Assembly: GCF_019916025.1 (NCBI RefSeq)
Contig: NZ_CP079737.1
Span: 2,046,001 to 2,110,000, forward strand
Length of the DNA stretch: 64,000 nucleotides
Direction of reading: 5' to 3'
Origin: Paraclostridium bifermentans
GTDB lineage: Bacteria; Bacillota; Clostridia; Peptostreptococcales; Peptostreptococcaceae
The position numbers were made by a program, and so were the translations under genes. Numbering within the stretch: position 1 is the stretch's first letter; every line of letters starts with the position of its first letter. The notes under the pieces were generated by a model. The model did no database searches. It worked only from the letters and a program-made list of their open reading frames with translations, and was not told the DNA's origin. Of this stretch, positions 43,921 to 52,916 are shown piece after piece.

Positions 43921-45066
43921 ATGGGTATATCAGTTAGAGATGCATTAAAGCTCGATATTTTTAAAGATAGTAAAATAATAGCTGGACATAAAGGTCTAGA
44001 TAGAATTATTAATAGAGTATCTGTTTTTGATTGTCCTATAGAAGTTAATAGGGATAAATTAGTCTTAAAAGAAGGTGATTTTTTTATAAGTAATTTTTTC
44101 CCATTTAAAGATGATGAAGATTATGCTTTATATGCTTTAAAGTTTATAGATTCATGTGGATGTGCTTGTTTTTGCATAACCAATGAGTATTTAAGCAGTT
44201 TTACGCAAAAACTAATAGAAGTTTGAAATGATATTAATTTTCCTATAGTTACTATAGACTATACTATTTCCTACGGAGATGTAATGAACGCAATTATGTC
44301 ACTGATATTAGAAAAACAAAAAAATATTATACTTGAAATGAGAATATCTTCACTACTAGAAATCAATCTATCTAATAGTGATATAAACAATACTTTAAAA
44401 TCTATAAATTATTCTTTTTTAAAGTATGTAACTGCTATATACTGTTATTCAGACAATATAAATGAGAGTTGGAATAAAAATCTAATAGATTTGTTATCAA
44501 AAAATAAATCAACTACATGCGTACCATTTAAGAATGGTTTATTGCTACTAATAACTTACAATAATATATCCAAATCTGAGTTAAGCAAAATGTTAGATTT
44601 TTATATTAATCATATAAAATATAATATTAATGATTCTATAATAGGAATTAGTGAAAATTACATACCTATAACATCCTGTAAAAATGCAATAAATCAAGCA
44701 TTAGTTTCTTCTAGTTCTTACTCAATATCTAACGAAAGAATAGTTAAATATAACTCGCTAGGTACATATTCATTACTTATGTGCTGTAAAGACTTTGAAG
44801 AGTCTAAGGAACTGTACTCTAATATAATGAAACCTATTATAGACTATGATAAAGAAAATAAATCCTTTCTTTTAGAAACTCTAATAAGCTTCGTAAACCA
44901 TGATGGAGATTATAAAAAAGTTTCTAATGAACTATTCCAACATGAAAATACAATTCGATATAGAATTTTAAAAGTTAAATCTATATTGAACCTAGATAAA
45001 TCCAATATTGAGTTTTATGAAAAAATTTCAATAGGTGTAAAGCTTCATAAAATATATAATATATAA
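43921..45066 (+). CDS. PucR-family transcriptional regulator with an in-frame UGA at codon 102 (Sec candidate)
   Basis: The frame 43921-44226 ends in TGA, but the same frame continues unbroken to 45066, a total of 381 codons, the length of full PucR regulators. The N-terminal PucR domain has DALKLDIFKDSKIIAGHKGL, and the UGA sits in KLIEV-UGA-NDINFPIVTI. The C-terminal domain has FQHENTIRYRILKVKSILNL, the PucR helix-turn-helix. A hairpin follows the UGA. It is divergent from grdI by 173 bp and probably controls the betaine-reductase operon. It could be a Sec protein that senses selenium supply, or a gene broken by one nonsense mutation. Neither is proven. Confidence 0.75.
44243..44257 (+). 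promoter_or_regulatory. Candidate SECIS-like hairpin after the pucR UGA
   Basis: CTATAG-TTA-CTATAG, palindromic arms, 16 bases after the UGA. If the closing G-C opens, the loop is GTTAC with G first, starting 22 bases after UGA. It fits the loose bSECIS rules, but AT-rich palindromes are common here. Confidence 0.45.
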
Positions 45067-45104
45067 AAAGAGCTGTTTCATAAATGAAACAGCTCTTTTT
45101 ATAT
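45066..45104. terminator. Bidirectional terminator
   Basis: AAAAAGAGCTGTTTCAT and ATGAAACAGCTCTTTTT between convergent pucR and abgT. Confidence 0.92.
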
Positions 45105-45109
45105 TTAAT

Positions 45110-46684
45110 TTAGAATCCTACTGGTATTCCTAAACTCATCCATACTACAAATAGTAATGTCCAAGCTATTAAAAATGTCATCGAATATGGTAACATCAAC
45201 GATATAACCGTACCAATTCCAGTATCTTTCTTATATGCTTGCATAAATACTATAACCATTGCAAAGTAACTCATAAGTGGAGATATTATATTTGTAGAAC
45301 TATCTGCTATTCTATATGCAGTTTGAACTACATCTGCACCTATTCCAAGCTTTAAGAACATTGGTATAAATACAGGAGCCATTATAGCCCATTTAGCTGA
45401 TGCAGATCCCATAAACAGATTTATAAACCCTGTTATTATTATAAATCCAACAAGTAGTGGTATTGATCCTATATTTATAGACTGTAAGAACTCTGCTCCT
45501 CTTACAGCAATTATAGTTCCTAAATTTGTATATTCAAAGTATTTTATAAATTGAGCTGCAACGAATGCTAAACATAAGTATCCACCCATTGAGCTCATTG
45601 CTTTACTCATATGTGCTGCAACTTCTTTTTCATTTTTTACAGTTTTAGCAATTTTACCATAAACTACTGATGGTACAAAGAATAATAATGCTATTATTGG
45701 TATTAGACCATTCATTAAAGTAGAGTGATCAACTATAGAATCTAGAAAACTTGCTTTATCTAAGTTTCTTAAAAATGAATTAGGCATTGCAACAAGAATA
45801 ACTAACCCAATTACCATAAATAATAAAGTAAAGTTTGCAACTTTCATCGCTTTAGCTTCTTCAGGTTTTATAGTTTGTAAATCACTCGCTCTTGACATTC
45901 CATCTGAATCTTTTGCCATTTTAGAATCATATTTACCTAATTTAGGTTCTATAATTTTTGTAGTTATTATAGTCCCTAATATTGTTATTAAAAGTGTAGA
46001 TGCTACCATAAAGAAGTAGTTCGCAGTTGCACTTATACTAACTGTAGGATCAAGTATATGTGCTGCCTCATTTGTTATTCCCGCAAGCATCGGATCTACT
46101 GTCCCAATTAATAAGTTTGCACTAAATCCTCATGAAACTCCAGCAAACGCTGCTGCTATTCCTGCAAGTGGATGTCTTCCATAAGCCATAAATACTAAAG
46201 CTCCAAGTGGAATTAATATAACATATCCTGCATCGGATGCCATATTTGACATTATTCCTAAGAAAACTACAGTTGGAACTATTAATTTTGATGGTGTTAC
46301 ACTAACTATTTTTTTAAGTACTGTTCCTATATATCCTGAACTTTCAGCTAGTCCTATTCCTAACATTCCAACTAAAACAACTCCAAGTGGTGCAAATGAA
46401 GTAAAGTTTGTTACAGCATTTTCTAACATGTATTTAAAACCTTCACCATTTAATAAACTAACTGCTGTTATAGTTTGTTTCTCGACTTCCATTGTTTCTC
46501 TATTTATAAGTTCGGCTGTTACACTTAACCCCATACTAGCTGCTATTGCAGATATAATAGCGATTGCAACACAAAGCATTGCAAATAAAGTAACTGGATG
46601 TGGTAATTTATTACCTATGTACTCTATCCCATCTAGAGACTTCATCAAAAAACTCTTTTTTTCTTTAACTACTGATTTACTCAT
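45110..46684 (-). CDS. abgT: AbgT-family transporter with an in-frame UGA at codon 185 (Sec candidate)
   Basis: The frame is open from 46684 to 45110 except for TGA at 46130-46132; 524 codons matches the ~510 residues of AbgT. The upstream half has DGIEYIGNKLPHPVTLFAML and ASDAGYVILIPLGALVFMAY. The UGA lies in AFAGVS-UGA-GFSANLLIG, a conserved motif. The downstream half has FLMGSASAKWAIMAPVFIPM. From memory, E. coli AbgT reads AGVGCGFTANLL here, so UGA would replace a Cys. The family imports p-aminobenzoyl-glutamate or exports related compounds. Sec readthrough is the exciting reading; a pseudogene by point mutation is the alternative. Confidence 0.75.
46089..46108 (-). promoter_or_regulatory. 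Weak SECIS-like hairpin after the abgT UGA
   Basis: On the minus strand ATTGG / CCGAT (one G-U pair) closes a 10-base loop that starts with G, 27 bases after the UGA. A second, lower stem GGATTTA / TAGATCC begins right after the UGA. The two overlap, so only one can form; support is weak. Confidence 0.3.
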
Positions 46685-46879
46685 ATTACGCCCCCTTTAT
46701 TTTTATATGTATCATTCTTTTTTTATAATGGTAGCATATTGTTATATTAAAAACAATACAATTTTCCAAATATTCTTTATTTTTATAATATTTCATTTTT
46801 CAAAAACAAATTATCTCATTTTTATACATTTTAAAATTTCTAAAATATCAAAATTCAAATATAATTTTAAATAGCATAA

Positions 46880-46912
46880 AAAAACGACCTTTAAACAAGG
46901 TCGCTTTTTATA
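46880..46912 (-). terminator. Terminator after mrp
   Basis: AAAGCGACCTT / AAGGTCGTTTT arms around GTTTA, T-run on the minus strand. Confidence 0.85.
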
Positions 46913-46920
46913 TCAATATT

Positions 46921-47736
46921 TTATTTTATATTTTCTACTATTCCAGTTAGTATATTATTTAACTCGTCACTTATATCATCAACACCATTGTGAGTTACAT
47001 TAACAATTTCCTTAGTCATTGGAAGTTCTCCTAAAAGTTGTAAGTTCATTTCTTTTAAGAATTCTTCTGTTTCTTCTCCATCAAATAACTTTATCTTTTT
47101 ATCACAATCTGGACATTGAATATAACTCATATTTTCAACAACACCTAATACTTTTATATTAAGCATTTTAGCCATATTTATAGCTTTTGCCACTATCATA
47201 GATATCATATCTTGAGGAACTGAAACCATAACAACTCCATTTAAAGGTATGTTTTGCATTACTGTAAGTGGAACATCTCCTGTTCCTGGAGGCATATCTA
47301 TTAATAGATAATCTAGTTCTTCCCACATTACATCTTTATAAAACTGTTTTACTGTGTTGCTAATTATAGGTCCCTTCCATACTATAGCTTGATTTTCTTC
47401 TCCAACCATAAAGTTTATTGACATTGTCTTTATGTTATCTTTAGTTACTATAGGATATATATCTTTTCCATTTGGTGAAGTTGCTCTTTCATCTTGAACT
47501 CCCATAAGTCTTGGAATACTTGGACCTGTTATATCCGCATCTAATATACCAACCTTATATCCCATTTTATTTAATTTTTTTGCAATAAGAGCTGTTACAG
47601 TAGATTTTCCAACTCCACCTTTTCCACTCATTACGCCTATTATATTTTTTATTTTATTATTAGGATTATTTTCTATTGTACAAGTTTCTTGCTTATTACA
47701 ATTTCCTTTAGATGGACATGAATTACAATTTCCCAT
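46921..47736 (-). CDS. mrp: Mrp/NBP35-family Fe-S carrier ATPase
   Basis: The 271-residue P-loop protein has the deviant Walker A GVMSGKGGVGKSTVTALIA and DADITGPSIPRLMGV, with CPxC in SYIQCPDCDKKIKL for Fe-S binding at the dimer face. The N-terminal extension MGNCNSCPSKGNCNKQETC adds five cysteines, as in Ferredoxin-like Nbp35 forms. It helps deliver Fe-S clusters. Single gene with GAGAGG before the ATG. Confidence 0.9.
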   Translation of the reverse strand: MGNCNSCPSKGNCNKQETCTIENNPNNKIKNIIGVMSGKGGVGKSTVTALIAKKLNKMGYKVGILDADITGPSIPRLMGVQDERATSPNGKDIYPIVTKDNIKTMSINFMVGEENQAIVWKGPIISNTVKQFYKDVMWEELDYLLIDMPPGTGDVPLTVMQNIPLNGVVMVSVPQDMISMIVAKAINMAKMLNIKVLGVVENMSYIQCPDCDKKIKLFDGEETEEFLKEMNLQLLGELPMTKEIVNVTHNGVDDISDELNNILTGIVENIK

Positions 47737-47900
47737 TTACGTTACCTCTCTTTTCTTTTGTCTACTTTATTAATTATAGTAAAATATGTATAAAATAATA
47801 CACATTAAAGATCTTAATTTAATTATAAATCAAACTATTCTCAATTAATATATACCCCACATAAAAATAATAAATCATAAATAAAAAAAATTATTATATT

Positions 47901-48674
47901 TTAAAAATTTATTATTTTCACAATAAAATCATAAAATTTTTTAATATCTTTACTATATTTAATACTTTCTTCACTTATCCAGTCATCACGTCTTATTGAA
48001 CTTTGATTTGCACTTCCTGGCTGAAAAACATTAGCTATACATCCTACCCTTACTTTATTTTCACTAGAAATACTCCAATTATATTTATGCCTTTCATCTA
48101 TATTTTGAATATAATCATTGACTTGTTCTATAAGGTCCTTATAAACTATACCAGCACCATCTAGTAATAAATTCTCTAAAGTTCCTTTACTTTCATTGTC
48201 AGGAAAGAAATAATTATATAAATTAATTTTTTCTCCTTTTATATTTATTTCTTCATCTAAAAAATCTTGTTTACATATAATCATGTCTTTTTTCTTATAT
48301 TTAAATTTTTCATTAAATGTTTCTTTAGCTATCTTTTGGTCTGCATCAAAAATTGCACATATACTCTTTATCTGATTTAACTCAGATTTACTCATATTAC
48401 TAATATATAAATCAATTTCTTTTATAAGTCTTCCTTCTCCATTTGTACAAATAATTACAATTATAACTTTCTGATTTGTAAAATATGATGGTATCGGTAC
48501 ATATCTTTCGATCCTATCTTTAACAAAAGGGTATGTTCTAGGAATTTTTCTTTTCCAGATTTCAGGTAGATTATCTATACTTCTAATTTCTTTAAAACCA
48601 TTTAGATCTAGAATCTTAGCTACACAGTTAGCATCATGAACTCCTTCTACGAAAAATAAAATATTTTTCATCAT
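47901..48674 (-). CDS. TOPRIM (DUF3226-like) protein paired with an AAA ATPase
   Basis: The 257-residue protein starts KNILFFVEGVHDANCVAKIL, the TOPRIM glutamate motif, and has ICAIFDADQKIAKETF, the DxD motif, near residue 105. This fits the DUF3226/OLD-type nuclease-or-regulator fold. The start ATG overlaps the stop of the ATPase gene by 4 bp (ATGA), so the two are translationally coupled. TOPRIM-ATPase pairs occur in phage-defence systems such as OLD, Gabija and PARIS. A defence role is inferred, not shown. Confidence 0.75.
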   Translation of the reverse strand: MMKNILFFVEGVHDANCVAKILDLNGFKEIRSIDNLPEIWKRKIPRTYPFVKDRIERYVPIPSYFTNQKVIIVIICTNGEGRLIKEIDLYISNMSKSELNQIKSICAIFDADQKIAKETFNEKFKYKKKDMIICKQDFLDEEINIKGEKINLYNYFFPDNESKGTLENLLLDGAGIVYKDLIEQVNDYIQNIDERHKYNWSISSENKVRVGCIANVFQPGSANQSSIRRDDWISEESIKYSKDIKKFYDFIVKIINF

Positions 48675-49708
48675 CTCACATCCTGACCTAATATAGTTCT
48701 TATATCTTTTAGTTTACTACCTGAAAACCTAGTTGTGTACGCATACTCATTTACAGATTCTATTCTAAAACAAGCTAAATCATCTATCTTATTTTCTATT
48801 CCCTCAATCATTGAATCAATAACTTCTAAGCTATGAGTAGTGCAAATAAGTTGAACTTTATACTCTATGCATGCTTTTACAAACCAATCAAAAACTTCTT
48901 TTATCATATCTTTGTATATAGCTGTCTCTATCTCGTCTATTAGTAATATTCCACCCTTCGAACTAATTATAGCAGATGCTAATGTAATTACTTTTTTTAC
49001 TCCATCTCCAAAACTAGACAATGGCATAAGCTTAAATTTTTTATGATTCACATATATTGATGAAGTATTCATGTTCTCATTTGGCAAGACTTCAAAGCCT
49101 ATTATGTTTTCATCAAACTTTCTAAGTAATTCAATAATTTTATCTTTATCTCCATCTTTTATAATTTCTATAGTTGTATTTAATGAGTTCTCCCTAAAAT
49201 GATCATATGGTGTTATATATACCATTTTTATAGTTTTATAACTTCCACTAAATCTTAACTGTTTGTTTTCTTGAATATATATTTCTTTGTTAACTAATTG
49301 TTGGTTATTTTGTTTAAGACTTACAACTCCTTCAAAAACCTTACTTTCAAAATTTCTCTCCATATCATTAAAATCAATTACATCACTTAAGTTCCCTTGT
49401 ATTTTAAATTCATGTTCGCATTGATTTATAATTGAGTCAATGTGAATACTTCTATTTTCATTTTGTCCTTTAGGAAACATTTCTAAAAAAAGTTCAAATT
49501 TTGATACATTATTACTATCTCTTTTAGCTGCGTTAACCAACATATTTCTTACACTATCTGGATTCTCTAATAGCGATATTGCTTCTAAAATAGAGGTTTT
49601 ACCACTATTGTTATCTCCAACAATTATATTTATTGTAAGTAAATTTTCTAATTCTAAATCTTTTACACCTCTGAAGTTTTTAATATTTAAGTAACTTAAA
49701 TAATTCAT
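48671..49708 (-). CDS. AAA/ABC-type ATPase of a two-gene TOPRIM system
   Basis: The 345-residue ATPase has the SMC-like start YLNIKNFRGVKDLELENLL, Walker A IIVGDNNSGKTSILEAI, an ABC-signature-like LSSFGDGVKKVITLASAI, Walker B GGILLIDEIETAIY and the H-loop LICTTHSLEVI. It is the AAA_15/21 type. It is translationally coupled to the TOPRIM gene that follows. Together they look like a split OLD-family or PARIS-like defence module. Confidence 0.82.
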   Translation of the reverse strand: MNYLSYLNIKNFRGVKDLELENLLTINIIVGDNNSGKTSILEAISLLENPDSVRNMLVNAAKRDSNNVSKFELFLEMFPKGQNENRSIHIDSIINQCEHEFKIQGNLSDVIDFNDMERNFESKVFEGVVSLKQNNQQLVNKEIYIQENKQLRFSGSYKTIKMVYITPYDHFRENSLNTTIEIIKDGDKDKIIELLRKFDENIIGFEVLPNENMNTSSIYVNHKKFKLMPLSSFGDGVKKVITLASAIISSKGGILLIDEIETAIYKDMIKEVFDWFVKACIEYKVQLICTTHSLEVIDSMIEGIENKIDDLACFRIESVNEYAYTTRFSGSKLKDIRTILGQDVR

Positions 49709-49813
49709 TTTACCACATCTCTCTTTTTATATAATCTAATAAATTATATAAAGTTATATTACTTAATATAACTTAAATACATAGTTTGTAAATTAAAATG
49801 CTAAATAACAAAA

Positions 49814-49858
49814 TTAAAGGGAGTAATTTAAATTACTCCCTTTAATTTTGTTATTATT
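49814..49858. terminator. Long bidirectional terminator
   Basis: AAATTAAAGGGAGTAATTT mirrors its partner to give a ~19-bp symmetrical stem with T-runs on both sides. Confidence 0.9.
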
Positions 49859-49861
49859 AAA

Positions 49862-52351
49862 TTATATAAATAAGTTTAATCCAGAATCTTCAGCTGCACC
49901 TAAGTATGCTGCAACTCCACCTAAATCTACGCCATCTATAAGTTCTTCTTTCTTAATTCCCATTAAATCCATACTCATAGAACAAGCAACCAGTTTAACA
50001 CCCATATTTATAGCATTATTTATTAATGTATCTATATCATCAACATTATGCTTTTTCATTATTTCATTTATCATTTTTGGCCCCATTCCGCCCATGTTCA
50101 TCTTTGATAAAGGAAGTTTATTTGTATTGCTCGGTAACATCATATCAAACATTTTTTCCATAGTATCTTTTTGAACTTTTACTTTTTCTTTTCTCTTTAA
50201 TACATTAAGTCCCCAAAATGTGAAAAACATTGTAACTTCTTTACCCATTGACGCTGCACCTGTAGCTATTATAAATGATGCTATAGCCTTATCTAAATCT
50301 CCACTAAATACTACCATTGTTGCCCCATCTTTTCCAACTTGATTGCTTAAAGAGCATGAAGTTTTTGTATTAACAGGATTTTCTCCTTTTTGTATATATG
50401 CTACATAAGCTTTTTTATCTTTATTAAACTCAGCTTTTAATAATGAGTTTCCTGTTGTTTCACACCATGCTTTTATATCTTTACTAAAAGCAACATCACT
50501 TGCTTTTACTTCTATTATATCTCCGCTTTCCATCTTTGAAACTTCTTCAAAAACTCTTCTTATTGGCCCTGGGCATTGAAGTCCACAAGCATCTAATTTA
50601 ATATTTGCTTTTATATTCTCATTCATAACTGCAACCTCTTCATTTATTAACTGTTTACTTTCACTAAAGTTAACATTGTTGTTTTGATTTTCAATAGCTT
50701 TTTTAGCGCTTTTTGTAGATGAGTATGTCTTCATTCCACCATCTATATTAAAACATTTATATCCTCTTTGAGTTAATATTCTACAAGCAATATAACCTCT
50801 TAATCCAACTTGACAAGTAACATAAATGTTTTTATCCTTCGGTAACTCATTTATTCCTTCTCTTAGTGATCCAAGAGGTATATTAATAGAACCTTTAATT
50901 GAACCTGTTGCTAATTCAAATTCATCTCTTACATCTAAAACTATATCTCCTCTATCTAAAACTTTATCAACTTCATGATACTGTATAGTTTCTACATAAC
51001 CTTCTATGATATTTGATGCATAATATCCTAACATATTAACGGGATCTTTAGCTGAGTTATATGGAGGTGCATAACACGGCTCTACATCTTGTAAGTCAAA
51101 TACAGTTAAATTAGCTTTTATTGCAGTAGCTAAAACATCTATACGTTTTTCTACACCTTCAATGCCAACACCTTGTGCTCCGTATATTTTACCTGTTTCT
51201 TTATCAAATATCATTTTATAAGCTATAGGAAATGAACCTGGGTAGTATCCTGCACTTGAGTTTGGATGAATATGCACAACTTCATAGTCTATCCCTAGTT
51301 TCTTTAATATTTTTTCATTATTTCCAGTGGTAGCTACAGTATAATCAAAAATCTTTGCTACAGATGATCCTAATGTTCCTTTATATTTAATATTTTTTCC
51401 ACATATATTGTCAGCGACTAATCTTCCCTGTCTATTAGCTGGCCACGCTAATGGTATCATTGTAGGCTTTTTATTTACAAAGTCTACAATTTCTACAGCA
51501 TCACCTAATGCATATATATTCTCATCTGAAGTTTTCATATATTCATCAACAACTATAGCTCCTCTTTCATTTAGTTTTAATCCCGCATCTTTAGCTATTG
51601 ATGTTTCAGGTCTAACTCCTATAGATAAAATTATTAAATCTGTCTCTATTTCTTTGCCACTGTTTAACGCTACTATTTTACCATTGTTTTTAAACTCTTT
51701 TACTCCATCATCTAAAATTAATTTAATACCATTATCTATTAAATGTTCATGTATAGTGCTTACCATTTCTACATCAAGAGGAGCCATAACTTGAGAACTA
51801 GCTTCAACTAGAGTTACATCTATACCTCTTTCAACCAAGTTTTCGGCCATTTCTATCCCAATAAATCCTCCACCTATTACAACAGCCTTTTTAGTAGTAT
51901 CTTTATCTACATAAGCCTTTATTTTATCTGTATCTGGTATATTTCTTAGTGTAAATAAATTATTGCAATCAGTTATTCCATTTATAGGAGGCTTTATAGG
52001 ACTTGCCCCTGGTGATAAAACTAATACATCATAACTTTCATCATATATTTCTCCTGTTTTATGATTTTTTACGTTTACTTTTTTATTTTCTTTATCTATA
52101 CTAATTACTTCGCTTAAATTTCTTATGTCCATATTAAATTTATTACTCATAGCTTCAACAGTTTGAACTATAAGCTTTTCTTTTTCTGTTATAACCTCGC
52201 CTATATAATATGGAAGTCCACAATTTGCAAAAGATATATATTCACCTTTTTCAAACATAATTATTTCAAAATCTTCTTCTAATCTTCTAAGCCTTGCAGC
52301 TGTTGATGCCCCACCTGCAACTCCACCTACTACTATAACTTTTTTAGACAT
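49862..52351 (-). CDS. CoA-disulfide reductase-like FAD enzyme fused to rhodanese, TusA and DsrE domains
   Basis: The 829-residue protein has four parts. Residues ~1-445 form a pyridine-nucleotide disulfide oxidoreductase with ISFANCGLPYYIGEV (redox Cys near 43) and VVIGGGFIGIEMAENL. Residues ~460-550 form a rhodanese with YVTCQVGLRGYIACR. Residues ~590-660 form a TusA-like domain with LDACGLQCPGPIRRV. Residues ~670-829 are DsrE/DrsE_2-like, ending LVACSMSMDLMGIKKEEL. The set points to persulfide chemistry: sulfane sulfur (or selenium) handling and thiol reduction. The full fusion is found in several anaerobes. The exact substrate is unknown. Confidence 0.9.
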   Translation of the reverse strand: MSKKVIVVGGVAGGASTAARLRRLEEDFEIIMFEKGEYISFANCGLPYYIGEVITEKEKLIVQTVEAMSNKFNMDIRNLSEVISIDKENKKVNVKNHKTGEIYDESYDVLVLSPGASPIKPPINGITDCNNLFTLRNIPDTDKIKAYVDKDTTKKAVVIGGGFIGIEMAENLVERGIDVTLVEASSQVMAPLDVEMVSTIHEHLIDNGIKLILDDGVKEFKNNGKIVALNSGKEIETDLIILSIGVRPETSIAKDAGLKLNERGAIVVDEYMKTSDENIYALGDAVEIVDFVNKKPTMIPLAWPANRQGRLVADNICGKNIKYKGTLGSSVAKIFDYTVATTGNNEKILKKLGIDYEVVHIHPNSSAGYYPGSFPIAYKMIFDKETGKIYGAQGVGIEGVEKRIDVLATAIKANLTVFDLQDVEPCYAPPYNSAKDPVNMLGYYASNIIEGYVETIQYHEVDKVLDRGDIVLDVRDEFELATGSIKGSINIPLGSLREGINELPKDKNIYVTCQVGLRGYIACRILTQRGYKCFNIDGGMKTYSSTKSAKKAIENQNNNVNFSESKQLINEEVAVMNENIKANIKLDACGLQCPGPIRRVFEEVSKMESGDIIEVKASDVAFSKDIKAWCETTGNSLLKAEFNKDKKAYVAYIQKGENPVNTKTSCSLSNQVGKDGATMVVFSGDLDKAIASFIIATGAASMGKEVTMFFTFWGLNVLKRKEKVKVQKDTMEKMFDMMLPSNTNKLPLSKMNMGGMGPKMINEIMKKHNVDDIDTLINNAINMGVKLVACSMSMDLMGIKKEELIDGVDLGGVAAYLGAAEDSGLNLFI

Positions 52352-52502
52352 ATTAAAATCTCCTTTTTATTTTATATTCACCAATGTATATATTATATTT
52401 TGTTAAAGTAATAACTTTAGTTTTTATAATTTTATAATTTATAATTTTATTATATTTAAAATAGGAGTATAGTTCTGTGACTTTATCACATATAAAACCA
52501 GA

Positions 52503-52548
52503 TAAAAAAAGACTTGAGAGCTTTAAATACTCTCAAGTCTTTTTTTAT
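52503..52548 (-). terminator. Terminator after hfq
   Basis: AAGACTTGAGAG / CTCTCAAGTCTT arms with a T-run on the minus strand. Confidence 0.88.
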
Positions 52549-52559
52549 TTTATATTCTA

Positions 52560-52859
52560 TTATTTGTTTTCTTGATAATTTTTATTGTATCCTTGATTAT
52601 TATTATTGTTATTGTTATATCCTTGGTTGTTATTATTGTTAAAGTTTATTTGTTTTCCTGGTATTATAGTAGATACTGCATGCTTATATATAAGATTTTG
52701 CTGCTTGTTTTCTCCTTCTAATAATACTATGTAGCTATCAAATCCCTTAACGTGCCCCTTAACTTGAACTCCATTCATTAAAAATATTGTTACAGGTATT
52801 CTTTCTTTTCTTGCATTATTTAAGAATAAGTCCTGTAAGTTTAATACTGTATTTTTCAT
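52560..52859 (-). CDS. hfq: RNA chaperone Hfq with Asn-rich tail
   Basis: The 99-residue protein has the Hfq Sm core [20 protein letters not shown] and [20 protein letters not shown], with [11 protein letters not shown] forming the Sm2 motif (KHAIST variant). The last ~25 residues are an Asn/Gln/Tyr-rich, low-complexity tail. I choose the ATG at 52859; the longer frame begins at a TTG 6 codons upstream that overlaps the GGAGGGT ribosome binding site. The gene ends the mutS-mutL-miaA-hfq run. Confidence 0.93.
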   Translation of the reverse strand: MKNTVLNLQDLFLNNARKERIPVTIFLMNGVQVKGHVKGFDSYIVLLEGENKQQNLIYKHAVSTIIPGKQINFNNNNNQGYNNNNNNNQGYNKNYQENK

Positions 52860-52916
52860 TAGATTAATACCCTCCAAAATGATTTATCAAATTTATTATA
52901 TATATTATATTCTATA

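Noticed and set aside
46428-46874. Open frame on the plus strand of the abgT 5' region
   Set aside because: It runs antisense to abgT, has a hydrophobic, repetitive composition and no ribosome binding site.
52560-52650. CRISPR-like or tandem-repeat array in the hfq region
   Set aside because: The repeat is simple coding low-complexity sequence for Asn-rich residues, not spacered repeats.
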